NCBI GenBank assembly: GCA_934630375.1
Contig: CAKTVQ010000011.1
Span: 1-47,504 of the forward strand
Length of the DNA: 47,504 bases
From: an uncultured Collinsella sp.
GTDB lineage: Bacteria; Actinomycetota; Coriobacteriia; Coriobacteriales; Coriobacteriaceae
Direction of reading: 5' to 3'
Of this stretch, positions 1 to 10,149 are shown piece after piece (within the stretch, counting starts at the first letter, position 1; every line of letters begins with the position of its first letter). The notes under the pieces were generated by a model. The model was not told the origin of the DNA and made no database searches. It saw only the letters and a list, made by a program, of their open reading frames with translations. The translations under genes were made by a program, and so were the position numbers.

Positions 1-75
1 TGGCTCCCCGGGTAGGACTCGAACCTACAACAGCGCGGTTAACAGCCGCGTGCTCTACCATTGAGCTACCGAGGA
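1..75 (-). tRNA. tRNA-Asn (GTT)
   Basis: Read on the minus strand this folds into a full cloverleaf. The 7-bp acceptor stem is TCCTCGG with CCGGGGA (one G-T pair), the anticodon loop is CTGTTAACC with anticodon GTT, the T arm contains GGTTCGAGTCC, and the 3' CCA is encoded. It is identical over its whole length to the tRNA at 110-184. It reaches the first base of the window, so its downstream context is not visible. Confidence 0.97.
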
Positions 76-100
76 ATTAAAAAGCCCAACAGAATGGGCT
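76..100 (-). terminator. Rho-independent terminator between the two tRNA-Asn genes
   Basis: On the minus strand a 6-bp stem (AGCCCA with TGGGCT, 6-nt loop) is followed directly by TTTTTAATT. It lies just after the tRNA at 110-184 and just before the tRNA at 1-75. It could end part of the upstream transcript, in which case the second tRNA depends on read-through or a promoter I cannot identify. It could also be only a processing spacer. Confidence 0.55.
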
Positions 101-109
101 GAGAAATTC

Positions 110-184
110 TGGCTCCCCGGGTAGGACTCGAACCTACAACAGCGCGGTTAACAGCCGCGTGCTCTACCATTGAGCTACCGAGGA
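110..184 (-). tRNA. tRNA-Asn (GTT), second copy
   Basis: This is an exact duplicate of the tRNA at 1-75: same acceptor stem, GTT anticodon, T arm and encoded CCA. A promoter (TTGCCC, 16 bp, TATAAT) sits just upstream at 215-242, so this copy is the promoter-proximal one. Confidence 0.97.
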
Positions 185-214
185 ATAGGTGCGTGCTCTC
201 AAGCAACGAAGTTT

Positions 215-242
215 ATTATACGGAGGAATCAGCTCAGGGCAA
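215..242 (-). promoter_or_regulatory. Promoter of the tRNA-Asn pair
   Basis: On the minus strand TTGCCC (237-242) and a perfect TATAAT (215-220) are separated by 16 bp. The predicted start lies about 20 nt before the tRNA at 110-184. Confidence 0.65.
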
Positions 243-269
243 GAACTTTTTTGAGAATTTTTCTCCGCC

Positions 270-325
270 TAGTCATTGGGGACGTTCTTAAACGACTAGT
301 CATTCAAGAACGTCCCCAATGACTA
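270..325. repeat. Perfect 20-bp inverted repeat with 16-bp loop
   Basis: The arms 270-289 and 306-325 are exact reverse complements and begin TAGTCATTGGGGACG. The loop contains the palindrome GACTAGTC and a partial third copy of the arm tip. The repeat lies between the tRNA promoter and the end of rpoD. It has no T-run, so it does not look like a terminator. It resembles a small dispersed palindromic element. Confidence 0.8.
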
Positions 326-328
326 CAT

Positions 329-366
329 GAAAGCGCCCCCAGGCGGATGTGCTTGAGGGCGCTTCT
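329..366 (-). terminator. Probable terminator of the rimP-rpoD operon
   Basis: An 8-bp GC-rich stem (AAGCGCCC with GGGCGCTT) with an 18-nt loop lies 12 bp after the rpoD stop. Only a short T stretch follows on the minus strand, so it may be weak or Rho-assisted. Confidence 0.5.
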
Positions 367-377
367 TGCTTGCGAGG

Positions 378-1724
378 TTATGACTCGATGTAGTCCTTCA
401 GCTTGCTGCTGCGGCTCGGGTGGCGGAGCTTGGCCAGGGTCTTGGACTCGATCTGGCGGATACGCTCGCGCGTGACGCCAAACTCGCGGCCGACTTCCTC
501 GAGCGTGCGGGGATGCCCGTCGACAAGGCCAAAGCGGAGCTCGATAACCTTGCGCTCACGATCGGCAAGCGAGTCGAGCACCTGGGTGAGCTGCTCCTGC
601 AGCATAGAGAAGCTGGCGGCATCGGGCGGAACGATAGCCTGGGAGTCCTCGATGAAGTCGCCCAGCTGAGAATCCTCTTCCTCGCCGATGGGGGTCTCGA
701 GCGACACGGGCTCCTGCGAAATCTTCTGGATCTCGCGGACGCGGTCGGCGCTCATGTCCATCTCGGCACCGATCTCCTCGGGGGTCGGGTCGCGGCCCAG
801 GTCCTGAAGGAGCTGGCGCTGCACACGGACGAGCTTGTTGATGGTCTCGACCATGTGCACGGGAATACGGATGGTACGGGCCTGGTCGGCAATGGCGCGC
901 GTAATGGCCTGACGAATCCACCACGTGGCGTACGTGGAGAACTTGAAGCCCTTCTGATAGTCGAATTTCTCGACGGCGCGAATCAGACCGAGGTTGCCCT
1001 CCTGGATCAGGTCAAGGAACAGCATGCCGCGGCCGACATAGCGCTTGGCAATGGAGACAACCAGACGCAGGTTTGCGCTGATGAGTGCCTGCTTGGCTTC
1101 GAGGCCGACGTTCTCAATGCGCGTAAGACGACGCATCTCGGCACGCGTGAGCTCGAGCTCACCGGCATCGGCAGCCTCGAGCTTCTCGGTGGCCTCGAGA
1201 CCGGCCTCGATCTTCATGGCCAGATCGACCTCTTCGGAAGCGGTCAGCAGGTCGACCTTGCCGATCTCCTTGAGGTACATACGAACCGGATCGCCGGTCA
1301 GCATCACCGTGGAGGCATCGATGCCGCGCACGCGCGAGCGTGAACGGGACGTGCGCACGGTGCGCTTCTTCTTGCTCTTGGAAGAACCCATCTCGGCGTC
1401 GGCCTGACGGGCCATCTTGAGCTCATGATCGTCGAGCGAGCCGGAATCGTGCTCGTCGTCATCGAAATCGTCGGTATCGGTATCGTTATCGTCATCGTCG
1501 ACGTCCATGGGGGCGTCGTCGTTGCCGCTCGCGGAGATAATCTGGATGCCGCTGTTGCGCAGCGCGGAATACACCGCGGTGAGCTGCTCATCGGAAACAT
1601 CGATATCCTTCAGGGCGACCTGAATCTCGTCCTCGGTTACCGAAGTCCTGTTTGAGCCGTTGCCCATGAGCTTTGCAACGTAGGATTCCAGCCCAGTACC
1701 CGTGCTCTCAGTCTTTTTTGGCAC
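378..1724 (-). CDS. rpoD: RNA polymerase primary sigma factor (sigma-70)
   Basis: This is the primary sigma factor that directs RNA polymerase to housekeeping promoters. An acidic low-complexity stretch ([18 protein letters not shown]) precedes a basic linker, then region 1.2 ([12 protein letters not shown]), region 2 ([19 protein letters not shown]), region 3 and region 4 with its helix-turn-helix ([20 protein letters not shown]). I chose the GTG at 1724 because AAGGGAG lies 5 nt before it. An ATG five codons earlier (1739) would give 453 residues but has no clear ribosome site, and the Shine-Dalgarno would then lie inside the gene. It is the last gene of the rimP operon, 95 bp or more after dnaG, which matches the classic dnaG-rpoD pairing. 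Confidence 0.96.
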   Translation of the reverse strand: MPKKTESTGTGLESYVAKLMGNGSNRTSVTEDEIQVALKDIDVSDEQLTAVYSALRNSGIQIISASGNDDAPMDVDDDDNDTDTDDFDDDEHDSGSLDDHELKMARQADAEMGSSKSKKKRTVRTSRSRSRVRGIDASTVMLTGDPVRMYLKEIGKVDLLTASEEVDLAMKIEAGLEATEKLEAADAGELELTRAEMRRLTRIENVGLEAKQALISANLRLVVSIAKRYVGRGMLFLDLIQEGNLGLIRAVEKFDYQKGFKFSTYATWWIRQAITRAIADQARTIRIPVHMVETINKLVRVQRQLLQDLGRDPTPEEIGAEMDMSADRVREIQKISQEPVSLETPIGEEEDSQLGDFIEDSQAIVPPDAASFSMLQEQLTQVLDSLADRERKVIELRFGLVDGHPRTLEEVGREFGVTRERIRQIESKTLAKLRHPSRSSKLKDYIES

Positions 1725-1834
1725 AGATTCTCCCTTCATAGTCCACAGGACTCAATACTTTAGCACACACATAGACGTCTATACCCAAAAAGAGGACTGG
1801 ATATAGGCGAGAATACGCTGGTTGACCACAACAT

Positions 1835-3949
1835 CTAGGCCTGATCGGCGCTGGCAGTCTCCAAACCGATCAAACGGAACGGGTCGGCCACGCCGCCAAT
1901 CGACTTTTGCAGCTCGCGCTGACGCTGCGAATCCTGCGCCGCCTGCACCGTCAGCGCGCGACGAGCCTCGTCATCGAGCGAACGGTCCTGGCGCAACTTG
2001 GCCTGTGCGGCGCGCATGCGACGCTTGATGGTGTAGAGCTCGAGCGTATCGAGCATAAAGACGATGTTCGTCTCGGTAGGATGTTTGCTCGTCGCCGAGA
2101 TGCGCCCGGCACTCACAAGCGTTGCCGCCTCGGGGCACACCGAACGCGCCGCATCCATGCAAGCCGCAGGGTCGGTACCCGGCGGCGTTGCCAGCACGGC
2201 CCACGCAATGGACTCGTGACGCGGATCGACCCACTCGATGGAGCAGATGCGATCGGCATACGTGCGGAACAGGTCGGGATAGCTGGTGAGCATCGTCAGC
2301 AGCTCGCGCTCCCCTGCCAGGGACTTGCGTTCCAGGTCGGTGAGCACGATCGGCATCGACGGAACCGCCGCCGCGCCCGAACTATCGGCAACGGGTCCAG
2401 ACCCATCCATTCCCGCCGGCACGTCAATCGGCGGCATGTCGTCGACGACCTCGACCGGCGCGGCCCCGTAGGCCTCGAGCGGCACGTAGTCGTACGGCTC
2501 ATCCTCGACCGGTGCAGACACCGGCGGCGTGGCGCCCGACACCCAAGCGCCGCGGGACGCGCCCTGCGAACCAGTCGCCCGACCGCCCGCGCCACCAGAG
2601 CGCTCGGCCTGCGCCCGCTGGCGCTCATAGTTCTGCTCGCGGCGGCGCTCGGCATCCTCGCGCTTGGCGACATCGCGAAAAACGCGGCCCGAGCTCGCGC
2701 GCACCGTCTCCAGATCCAAGCCAAGCAGGTCGGCAATCTGGATAAAGTACGTATCGATCATGTAGCTGTCGCGCAGCGGATAGATAAGTGTGAGCGCATC
2801 CTCGAGCGCCTTGGCACGACCGCCCGGCGTGGTGATGTCGCTCGACTCCTGCAGCGAACGGTAGACAAAGTCCATGAGGGGCTCGGCCGCATCGATGCGC
2901 GCCTGCAGCTCCTGGCCGCCATGCGCCGTGATGAACTCCATAGGATCGTTGCCGTCGGGCAACACCACACAGCGCAGGTCCATCGAATCCTGCTCGATAA
3001 ACTGAATCGCGCGGCGGGCGGCCTTTTGACCGGCAGCATCGCCGTCAAACATATAGACGATGCGCTTTGCAAAACGGGTGAGCGTCTTCACATGATGCTC
3101 CGTCAGCGCCGTACCCAGCGTGGCGACAACATTTTTGATCCCCGCCTCCCAACAGGCGATGCAATCGGTATAGCCCTCCACCACGATGGCGGTATCCTGC
3201 GCGACGATAAACTCCTTGGCCCAATTAAAGCCGTAGAGATTTCGCTTTTTATGGAACACGCTCGTCTCGGCCGTGTTGAGATACTTAGGCTGGCCATCGC
3301 CCATAATGCGACCGCCAAAGGCAATGTTGTGGCCCTGCTCGTCGAAAATGGGAAACATCACGCGGTCGTAAAAGCGATCGGCGAGCTGTCCGCGCCCACG
3401 GCTGACGGCCACGTTGGCGTCGATCATCTCTTGCGGGGTAAATCCCGCCTGTGATAGATGGGACACCAGCGCATTGCGACCCGGCGCAAAGCCCAAGCAG
3501 TAACGGCGACAAACGTCACCGCCCATGCCGCGGCTGGCAAAGTACTCACGCGGGCGGCTGTCCTTACCGCGCATGAGCATGGTGTGATAGAACTGGGCCG
3601 TCTCGGCGCACAAGTCATAAATGCGGGCACGCTTGGTGCCGCGCTCGCGCTGCGCGCCCGTATCGTGCAGCTCAATGCCGGCACGGTCGGCCAGATAGCG
3701 GATCGACTCGGGAAAACTCAGGTTCTCGCGCTTCATAATGTAGGTGAAGACGTCGCCGCCCTCGCCGCAGCCAAAGCAGTGCCATACCTGCGTGGCGGGG
3801 ATAATGTGAAACGACGGGGTCTTTTCGCCATGGAAGGGGCAGCAACCCCAAAATTCATGGCCGCGGGGCTTGAGCTCAACCGTTTCCTGAACGATGGCAA
3901 CCAGATCGGACGCAGCGCGCACCTGGTCTTTTTCCTCATCGCTAATCAC
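1835..3949 (-). CDS. dnaG: DNA primase
   Basis: This primase makes the RNA primers for DNA replication. At 704 residues it is somewhat longer than the usual 600-650. The N-terminal CHC2 zinc finger is visible as C37, H40, C58 and C61. The TOPRIM catalytic core follows (VVEGYTDCIACWEAG, then YMFDGDAAGQKAARRA). A linker of about 100 residues rich in Gly, Ala and Pro separates the core from the C-terminal helicase-binding region and explains the extra length. The start is a GTG at 3949 that overlaps the ribF stop by 8 nt, which suggests translational coupling. Placement before rpoD follows the macromolecular-synthesis operon pattern. Confidence 0.97.
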   Translation of the reverse strand: MISDEEKDQVRAASDLVAIVQETVELKPRGHEFWGCCPFHGEKTPSFHIIPATQVWHCFGCGEGGDVFTYIMKRENLSFPESIRYLADRAGIELHDTGAQRERGTKRARIYDLCAETAQFYHTMLMRGKDSRPREYFASRGMGGDVCRRYCLGFAPGRNALVSHLSQAGFTPQEMIDANVAVSRGRGQLADRFYDRVMFPIFDEQGHNIAFGGRIMGDGQPKYLNTAETSVFHKKRNLYGFNWAKEFIVAQDTAIVVEGYTDCIACWEAGIKNVVATLGTALTEHHVKTLTRFAKRIVYMFDGDAAGQKAARRAIQFIEQDSMDLRCVVLPDGNDPMEFITAHGGQELQARIDAAEPLMDFVYRSLQESSDITTPGGRAKALEDALTLIYPLRDSYMIDTYFIQIADLLGLDLETVRASSGRVFRDVAKREDAERRREQNYERQRAQAERSGGAGGRATGSQGASRGAWVSGATPPVSAPVEDEPYDYVPLEAYGAAPVEVVDDMPPIDVPAGMDGSGPVADSSGAAAVPSMPIVLTDLERKSLAGERELLTMLTSYPDLFRTYADRICSIEWVDPRHESIAWAVLATPPGTDPAACMDAARSVCPEAATLVSAGRISATSKHPTETNIVFMLDTLELYTIKRRMRAAQAKLRQDRSLDDEARRALTVQAAQDSQRQRELQKSIGGVADPFRLIGLETASADQA

Positions 3950-4949
3950 GGATGCTCACCCCCTGCTCACCCAAGTTGTGACGGATATCGTCAATGTTAC
4001 CCCCAACGGTCGCAATCAACTCGTCGAGGGAATCGAACACGCGCGACGGGCGCAGCCAGCGCGTAAACGCCAGCGACACCGAGCGGCCGTACAGGTCACC
4101 TGTATAGCCGATCAAGTTGGCCTCGAGATGCGCCGAGGCGATATCGTCGGCATACGTCGGCGGCAGGCCGACGTTAACGGCAGCGGGCCACACGGTATCG
4201 TCAACCAGCACCAAGCCCTCGTAGACGCCATCGGCAGGCATTTGGATACCGTCGGGCACCTGAATGTTTGCCGTGGGAAAGCCCATGTCGGAGCCCTCAT
4301 GACGGCCAGCCGCCACAACACCGCGCAGCATATAGGGACGGCCGAGCAGCTCGGCAGCCAGCTCCACATGGCCCTGTCCCAGCTCATGACGGATGCGGGT
4401 AGCGCAGACGGTCTGCCCGTCGACGCACAGTAGCTCGTGCCCGTATACGTCAACGCCGCGCTCGGCACCCCAGGCGCGCATCTCGGCAACGCCCGAAGCG
4501 CCGCCGCGACCGAGCCTAAAGTCGCTCCCGACACGAATGGAGCGAATGTCGACGACGCGCGACAGCAGCGCGAGAAAGCCGACATGGTCAAGCGCTGCCA
4601 CCTCGGGCGTAAAGGGAACGGCCACCACCGCATCGACCCCGGTCTGAGCTAGGGCATGCAGACGGTCGGCCGTCGTCATCAATTTTTGAGCGGGCGAAGG
4701 ACTCACCACAACGTCCGGATCGGGATCGAAAGTGACCACGACCGCCTTACAGTCATGGGCGCGCGCGTCGCTAACAAGCGCCGCAATGAGCTCCTGGTGT
4801 CCACGGTGCACACCATCGAACACGCCGATGGCAATCGATGCGGCACCCAAGTGCTCGCACTCATCAAACGCATCGGCAGTAACGATGCGAGCCTCGTCCG
4901 ACTCGCCCGCGAAAAAGATACGCGCGAGCTCGCGAGCGGACAACATCAT
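3942..4949 (-). CDS. ribF: Bifunctional riboflavin kinase / FAD synthetase
   Basis: This enzyme converts riboflavin to FMN and FMN to FAD. The N-terminal nucleotidyltransferase domain has the family motif GVFDGVHRGH followed by VVTFDPDP. The C-terminal kinase domain has RPYMLRGVVAAGRHEG and GFPTANI, then a divalent-metal site region near ADGVYEG. The length of 335 residues is close to normal for the family. The first ATG overlaps the truB stop in an ATGA arrangement and its own stop overlaps dnaG, so the genes are co-translated. The truB-ribF pairing is common in bacteria. Confidence 0.96.
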   Translation of the reverse strand: MMLSARELARIFFAGESDEARIVTADAFDECEHLGAASIAIGVFDGVHRGHQELIAALVSDARAHDCKAVVVTFDPDPDVVVSPSPAQKLMTTADRLHALAQTGVDAVVAVPFTPEVAALDHVGFLALLSRVVDIRSIRVGSDFRLGRGGASGVAEMRAWGAERGVDVYGHELLCVDGQTVCATRIRHELGQGHVELAAELLGRPYMLRGVVAAGRHEGSDMGFPTANIQVPDGIQMPADGVYEGLVLVDDTVWPAAVNVGLPPTYADDIASAHLEANLIGYTGDLYGRSVSLAFTRWLRPSRVFDSLDELIATVGGNIDDIRHNLGEQGVSIRD

Positions 4950-5878
4950 CGAACACCGCCGATTGCCTGCGGAAACACGTGCTCCATGACAAAGCGGCCA
5001 CTCTCAATGCGGGCGAGCGCCTTGAGTCCCCCATCGAGCACCAACGCAAAAGGCGACTTCGAGGTATCGAAATCGGCAAGCGCACGCTCAACGGGAATGC
5101 GTCGGCCGCAGAGCAGATCGTCAGCAAGATTGCCAGGCAAGTCAACACGCGTGGCGCCCAGGGCTGCAATGGGATCCAGGGCAAAGCCAGCCGCGGACTC
5201 GGGAGAAAGCTCCTCAACCGCATGACAAGCGCCAATGGAAACAACACCGGAGGCCGTGCGGCGCAGCGCAGAAATGTGCGCGGCGCTCTCGCAGGCGCGG
5301 CCCAAGTCGCGAGCGAGCGCACGGATATAGGTGCCCTTGCTCACCGAGAACGCCACGGTCCACACACACGTATCACCTTCGCCGCCCACGGCGATCAGGT
5401 CGGCAGCATAGACCTCGACGGGACGCGGAGGCAGATCTACCGCATTGCCCTCACGCGCAGCTTTGTAGGCGCGGACGCCGTTAACCGAGATGGCCGAAAA
5501 CGCCGGCGGCACCTGCATCTGCGGGCCCAGCATGGCGGCCAGACGCTCTCGGGCATAAGCGGGATCGCGCAGCTGAGAGGCAACAACTACGGCGCGGACG
5601 GCCTCGCCCTCCGCGTCGTCGGTGTTGGTCTCGACGCCAAACGAGATGTCGGCGACATAGCTTTTGGTGTCGAGGGTTAGCATGCCCAGCAGACGAGTGG
5701 CCTGGCCCACGCCCACCACCATGACACCCGATGCCATGGGGTCGAGCGTGCCGGCATGGCCGACGCGCCGCTCATGGAGGGCGCGCCGGCATTGCGAAAC
5801 CACGTCGTGGGACGTGCAGCCCACCGGCTTATCGACGGCGAGCAGCATATTCAAATGAGAAGGCGTACGACGAGCCAT
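4946..5878 (-). CDS. truB: tRNA pseudouridine-55 synthase
   Basis: TruB isomerises U55 in the T loop of tRNAs. The catalytic motif GHAGTLDPMASG is intact, with the nucleophile at D46. It is preceded by the conserved LAVDKPVGCTSHDVV segment. The protein is 310 residues, the usual size, with a C-terminal PUA-like region. It starts 15 bp after nrnA and overlaps ribF by 4 nt. The rbfA-nrnA-truB-ribF order is typical of Gram-positive information operons. Confidence 0.96.
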   Translation of the reverse strand: MARRTPSHLNMLLAVDKPVGCTSHDVVSQCRRALHERRVGHAGTLDPMASGVMVVGVGQATRLLGMLTLDTKSYVADISFGVETNTDDAEGEAVRAVVVASQLRDPAYARERLAAMLGPQMQVPPAFSAISVNGVRAYKAAREGNAVDLPPRPVEVYAADLIAVGGEGDTCVWTVAFSVSKGTYIRALARDLGRACESAAHISALRRTASGVVSIGACHAVEELSPESAAGFALDPIAALGATRVDLPGNLADDLLCGRRIPVERALADFDTSKSPFALVLDGGLKALARIESGRFVMEHVFPQAIGGVR

Positions 5879-5893
5879 GTACCATCCAAAAAG

Positions 5894-6937
5894 TTAAAGC
5901 TCGACGGTCACTGAAGCGGGATCCTCCCCTACCAGCTCGGCCAGCATGGGAAGTGCCACGGTGAGCGTCTCGAGAATCGTTCCGTTGTTGGAGAAACCGG
6001 CGGCAGCGGGATGTCCGCCTCCGCCAAATGCAGCAGCGATCTCGGAAACATTGAGGTCGCCCTTGGAGCGCAGGTTGCCGCGCACCTTGGTATCGCCCTC
6101 AATGCCCTTCAGGAACAGGCAGACCTCGACGCCCATCACCGAGCGCACCACGTCAACCAGGCCGTCGCACTCATCCGAGGTGACGCCGCAAGCCTCAAGG
6201 TCACTCTGGTACGCGTAACTATACGCGACGCGCCCGTGGGCCACCGTCTTGATGCGGCCCATAACGATGGACTTGAGGTGCAAAAACTCAACGCGCATGC
6301 TCTGGTAGACCTCGAGTGCGACACGTGCCGGATCGGCGCCGTGTGCGACCAGGCGCGAGGCGGCATGGAACGCGGCGGCATCGGCGTTTTGGTACTGAAA
6401 ACGGCCGGTATCGGTAACCAAACCACACAGCAGGCAAGTCGCAACGCCATCACGTGCGACAATGCCGCAATTGTCCAAGAAGCGGTCGATGATCATGGCG
6501 CAGGCTGCGGCTTCGACGCGCCTCAGGCTGAGCTCGGCAAACTCCTCGCGCGCCGGATGGTGATCGAAGCACACAACATGCTTGGAGCGACGAAGCACCT
6601 CGGCGGAATTATTGAGACGCTCGACGACCGGTACGTCCACCGAGATGAACAGGTCCGGATTGCCGGTATACGCAGATGCCGGTACCAGGCGATCGGAGCC
6701 TTCCATAAAGCGGTAGATGCGCGGAACCGGGTCATCATCTGCCAGCAGCAGGGCAATGTCCTTGTTGGGGAAAAACTTCATAAGCGAGAGGCCCAGACCC
6801 AGCACGGAGCCCAGGGCGTCGCCATCGGGAGAAGTGTGTCCCGAAATCGCAATGGAGGACGCACCCTCGATGAGCTCGAGGATGCGTCGCTGAATATCTG
6901 CAGACTCGCACGAGGCGAGGTCGGCGGAATTAGTCAT
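5894..6937 (-). CDS. nrnA: DHH-family phosphoesterase, NrnA-like (oligoribonuclease / pAp phosphatase)
   Basis: NrnA-type enzymes degrade very short RNAs and dephosphorylate pAp. The DHH metal-binding motifs are clear: GHTSPDGDALGS near residue 34, VVCFDHHPA, and the DHHA1 glycine signature GGGGHPAAAGF near the C-terminus. The 347-residue length is typical. The start overlaps the rbfA stop by 8 nt. The position between rbfA and truB supports the NrnA assignment over other DHH enzymes. Substrate preference cannot be read from sequence. Confidence 0.92.
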   Translation of the reverse strand: MTNSADLASCESADIQRRILELIEGASSIAISGHTSPDGDALGSVLGLGLSLMKFFPNKDIALLLADDDPVPRIYRFMEGSDRLVPASAYTGNPDLFISVDVPVVERLNNSAEVLRRSKHVVCFDHHPAREEFAELSLRRVEAAACAMIIDRFLDNCGIVARDGVATCLLCGLVTDTGRFQYQNADAAAFHAASRLVAHGADPARVALEVYQSMRVEFLHLKSIVMGRIKTVAHGRVAYSYAYQSDLEACGVTSDECDGLVDVVRSVMGVEVCLFLKGIEGDTKVRGNLRSKGDLNVSEIAAAFGGGGHPAAAGFSNNGTILETLTVALPMLAELVGEDPASVTVEL

Positions 6938-7340
6938 CTAAAGCTGCCTCCTGGGCGGCATCCGCTATCGGATAGCCGTCCTCGTCCTTTTCGATCGCAA
7001 GCGTGGCGGGAACGTTTTCCAGCGCACGCGTGATGCGCTCGGCCTCATCGGTCGAACGATCGATGCGAAAATCGAGCTCGGGCGTGACACGCCAATCGAG
7101 CGAGCGAGCCAACAGGCTGCGAATACGGCCCTTGGCGCTTGCGAGCGCCTCCATGACCTCGTCGTAGCGGCTCGCATCGCACGACACGAACACACGCGCG
7201 AACGAACGGTCCACCGCGACCTCGACCGCGGTCAAAGTAACCAGGTCGAGACGCGGATCGGAAACCTCAAAGAGCAGGATATAACCAAGCTTCTCGCGAA
7301 GCTGCTCGCCCAGACGGCGGGTTGCCTGCGTTTGCTTCAT
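6930..7340 (-). CDS. rbfA: 30S ribosome-binding factor A
   Basis: RbfA helps mature the 16S rRNA and the 30S subunit. The 136-residue protein begins MKQTQATRRLGEQLRE and has the family core of a KH-like fold (VSDPRLDLVTLTAVEV, then FVSCDASRYDEVMEALASAKG, then LDWRVTPELDFRID). The open frame extends far upstream in the infB region but that part is a shadow. The ATG at 7340 fits known RbfA N-termini. It lies 11 bp after infB. Confidence 0.94.
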   Translation of the reverse strand: MKQTQATRRLGEQLREKLGYILLFEVSDPRLDLVTLTAVEVAVDRSFARVFVSCDASRYDEVMEALASAKGRIRSLLARSLDWRVTPELDFRIDRSTDEAERITRALENVPATLAIEKDEDGYPIADAAQEAALDD

Positions 7341-7351
7341 AGCGCTACCCC

Positions 7352-10066
7352 CTACTCGGTACGGGCAACCTGGTCGATGCGGTAACCCTCGATCTGGTCG
7401 CCGGGCTTGATGTCCTGGAAGTTCTCCAGGCCAATGCCGCCCTCGGAACCGCTCTTGAGGCTCTTGGCCTCGTCCTTGTAGTGGCGCATCGAGGCGATCT
7501 TGCCGTTGAAGACCACGATGCCGTCGCGCACCAGACGCACGGAATCGGTCGCGGCGATCTCGCCCTCTTCGACGCGGACACCGGCGGCGATACCGACTTT
7601 GGGCACCTTGAAGGTGTCCAGGACGGTCGCGGTACCCGTGGAGACCTCGACCTCGGTGGGCTTGAGCATGCCGATACGGGCAGCGTCGAGCTCCTCGAGG
7701 CACTTGTAGATGACGTCGTAGCAACGGATCTCGACGCCCTCGCGCTCGGCGGCGGAGCGGGCCTTACCGTCGGGACGGACGCCAAAGCCGATGATGATGG
7801 CGTTGGAGGCGTCGGCCAGGACGACGTCGGTCTCGTTGATGGCACCAACGGCGGAGTGGATCGTGTTGATACGAACCTCGGACTGATCCATCTTGTCGAG
7901 CGAGTCCTGAAGGGCCTCGATGGAACCCTGGACGTCGGCCTTGATGATCAGGTTGAGCTCCTTGACCTCGGCATCGGCAATGGTCTCGAAGAGGTTCTCG
8001 AGCGTGACGTGCTTGACGCGGCTCTGCTCCTCGATACGGGCCTTGAGCGAACGCTCGTCGGCCAGCGCACGTGCCTCGCGCTCGTCCTCGAACACGCGGA
8101 ACTCGTCACCGGCGTTGGGCACGGACTGCAGGCCCAGGATCTCGACGGCGTCGGAGGGGCCGGCCTCGGTGACGGCGCGGCCCTTGGGGTCGAGCATGGC
8201 GCGGACGCGGCCGTAGGTAAGGCCGGCGACCAGCGTATCGCCCACGTGCAGGGTACCGCGGGTCACGAGCACGGTAGCGACCGAGCCGCGGCCCTTGTCG
8301 AGCTTGGCCTCGAGGACGTTGCCGGAGGCAAAGGTGTCCGGGTTGGCCTTGAGCTCGAGCACATCTGCCTGGAGCAGCACGGTCTCGAGAAGATCGTCGA
8401 TACCGATCTTCTGCTTCGCCGAGATGTTGACGAACATGTTCTGTCCGCCCCACTCCTCGGGGATGACACCGTACTCGGTGAGCTCCTGGCGCACGCGGTC
8501 GGGGTTCGCACCCGGCTTATCGATCTTGTTGACGGCGACGACGATGGGTACGCCGGCGGCCTTGGCGTGGTTGATCGACTCGACCGTCTGGGGCATGACG
8601 CCGTCGTCGGCAGCCACGATCAGGATGACGATATCGGTCACCTTGGCACCACGGGCACGCATGGCCGTAAAGGTGGCGTGACCCGGGGTATCGATGAAGG
8701 TGATCTTGCGATCGTTGATCATAACCTGCGAAGCGCCGATTGCCTGGGTAATGCCGCCCGCCTCGCCGGCAGCGACACCGGTGTGACGGATGGCGTCGAG
8801 GAGGCTCGTCTTGCCGTGGTCGACGTGGCCCATGACGGTGACGACCGGGGCGCGCGGCTTAAGGTCGGCGGGATCGTCGTAGAACGAGAAGGTGTTCTCC
8901 TCCTCGGGGGTGATGATCTTGATCTGACGGCCCAGGTCGTCGGCAACGAGCTCGACGAGGTCGTCGGACATGGACTGCGTCATCGTGAGCGGCGTGCCCA
9001 GCAGGAACAGGCGCTTGATGATGTCGTTGGCCGGAACGTCGAGGGCCTCGGCGAGCTCCTGGACGGTAACGCCCTGGGAAACCTTGATGGCGTCGAGCTC
9101 CTCGGGGTTCACGCCCTGGGCCAGCGCCTCCTCTATCTTGCGCTCCTCCTGAGCCTTGGCAGCCTCGCGCTCGCGCTTCTCCTTGCGCTTCTTGCGGCGA
9201 CCGGTGGACTCGCGAGAGGCCTCCTCGACGGCGGCACGAGCCTCCTCGAGCACCTTCTCGCGGCTGTACTCCTCGGCCTCGCGAGCCATGCGGCTATAGT
9301 GGTCCTCTTCGTTGTTGTAACCGCCCTTGCGCTTCTTGCCCTTGCCCTGCTTATCGGGGTTGGGGAAGTCCATACCGGCAGCGACGTTGTTGCTGGCGTT
9401 GGTGCGATGGCTGTGCGGACGGCTCTCGGAGGCATTGCGCTCGGAGTTGTTGTCGGAGGCGTTACGATCGTTACGACGGCCACCGCGGCGGTCGTTGTTG
9501 CCGCCACGACGGTTACCGCGCTCAGCGGCGCGCTCGGCCTTGGCCTTGTCCTCGGCGTCCTTCTTCTCCTTGAGCACGGTCTCCTGTGCGGCGATCTGGT
9601 CGAGCAGCGAACGGAAGCGCGAACCGGAATCGGAAGCGGGAACGGCGCGGCGCTGGGCCTCGCGGGCAGCCTCCTCCTTCTCGCGAGCAAGGCGCTCCTG
9701 CTCGGCCTTCTTCTTGGCCTCGGCCTCGGCGCGGGCGGCCTCCTCGGCAGCCTGGGCTGCGGCAAACTGGCGGCGCTCCTCCTCGCGTGCCTTCTCGGCG
9801 GCGATGCGCTCGCGCTCGGCCTCGGCGGCGCGGGCGGCCTCCTCGGCGGCAGCTGCCTGCTCCTCGGCCTGCTTGGCGGCCTCGACTTCCTGAGCGCGGG
9901 CCTCGATCACCGAGGCGAGTTGCTTGCGGACCATGGCGACATAGGCGTCCTCCAAAGTGGAGGAAGCGGACTTAGCGGGAATCTTCATATCGGCGAGATG
10001 ACCCATCAGTTCCTTGGAGGTCATGCCGAACTCTTTGGCCAGGGTGGACACACGGACTTTTGCCAT
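7352..10066 (-). CDS. infB: Translation initiation factor IF-2
   Basis: IF-2 is the GTPase that brings initiator tRNA to the 30S subunit. The 904-residue protein starts with an IF2_N-type domain ([20 protein letters not shown]). A long charged, Ala/Glu/Arg-rich linker with an Asn/Arg/Gly patch follows to about residue 260, then the second N domain. The G domain shows [14 protein letters not shown] (P loop), DTPGH (G3) and NKID (G4). Beta-barrel and C-terminal domains follow. Many same-strand and opposite-strand frames overlap the repetitive linker and are shadows. The gap to nusA has two hairpins. Confidence 0.97.
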   Translation of the reverse strand: MAKVRVSTLAKEFGMTSKELMGHLADMKIPAKSASSTLEDAYVAMVRKQLASVIEARAQEVEAAKQAEEQAAAAEEAARAAEAERERIAAEKAREEERRQFAAAQAAEEAARAEAEAKKKAEQERLAREKEEAAREAQRRAVPASDSGSRFRSLLDQIAAQETVLKEKKDAEDKAKAERAAERGNRRGGNNDRRGGRRNDRNASDNNSERNASESRPHSHRTNASNNVAAGMDFPNPDKQGKGKKRKGGYNNEEDHYSRMAREAEEYSREKVLEEARAAVEEASRESTGRRKKRKEKREREAAKAQEERKIEEALAQGVNPEELDAIKVSQGVTVQELAEALDVPANDIIKRLFLLGTPLTMTQSMSDDLVELVADDLGRQIKIITPEEENTFSFYDDPADLKPRAPVVTVMGHVDHGKTSLLDAIRHTGVAAGEAGGITQAIGASQVMINDRKITFIDTPGHATFTAMRARGAKVTDIVILIVAADDGVMPQTVESINHAKAAGVPIVVAVNKIDKPGANPDRVRQELTEYGVIPEEWGGQNMFVNISAKQKIGIDDLLETVLLQADVLELKANPDTFASGNVLEAKLDKGRGSVATVLVTRGTLHVGDTLVAGLTYGRVRAMLDPKGRAVTEAGPSDAVEILGLQSVPNAGDEFRVFEDEREARALADERSLKARIEEQSRVKHVTLENLFETIADAEVKELNLIIKADVQGSIEALQDSLDKMDQSEVRINTIHSAVGAINETDVVLADASNAIIIGFGVRPDGKARSAAEREGVEIRCYDVIYKCLEELDAARIGMLKPTEVEVSTGTATVLDTFKVPKVGIAAGVRVEEGEIAATDSVRLVRDGIVVFNGKIASMRHYKDEAKSLKSGSEGGIGLENFQDIKPGDQIEGYRIDQVARTE

Positions 10067-10087
10067 ATGACTTCACCTACCCTTTCT

Positions 10088-10149
10088 GGCACCTTTGGTG
10101 CCTAGAGACTGAACGAGCGTGGGAAACGCGCCGGGACCCGCCCGGCGCG
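10088..10149 (-). other. Two hairpins in the nusA-infB gap
   Basis: The 91-bp gap has a 9-bp GC-only stem at 10127-10149 (CGCGCCGGG with CCCGGCGCG, 5-nt loop), followed on the minus strand by GTTTCCC. A 6-bp stem with 3-nt loop (GGCACC with GGTGCC) at 10088-10102 lies about 20 nt before the infB start. They could lower or process the transcript between nusA and infB. No T-run of terminator quality follows either. Confidence 0.5.

Noticed and set aside
420..1343. Long plus-strand open frame opposite rpoD
   Set aside because: It is the antisense shadow of a GC-rich gene whose minus-strand product is clearly RpoD. The translation has no recognisable domain.
7481..10105. 874-codon plus-strand frame opposite infB
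   Set aside because: It results from GC-rich third positions of infB. The repetitive Leu/Gly/Val composition mirrors the Ala/Glu linker of IF-2.
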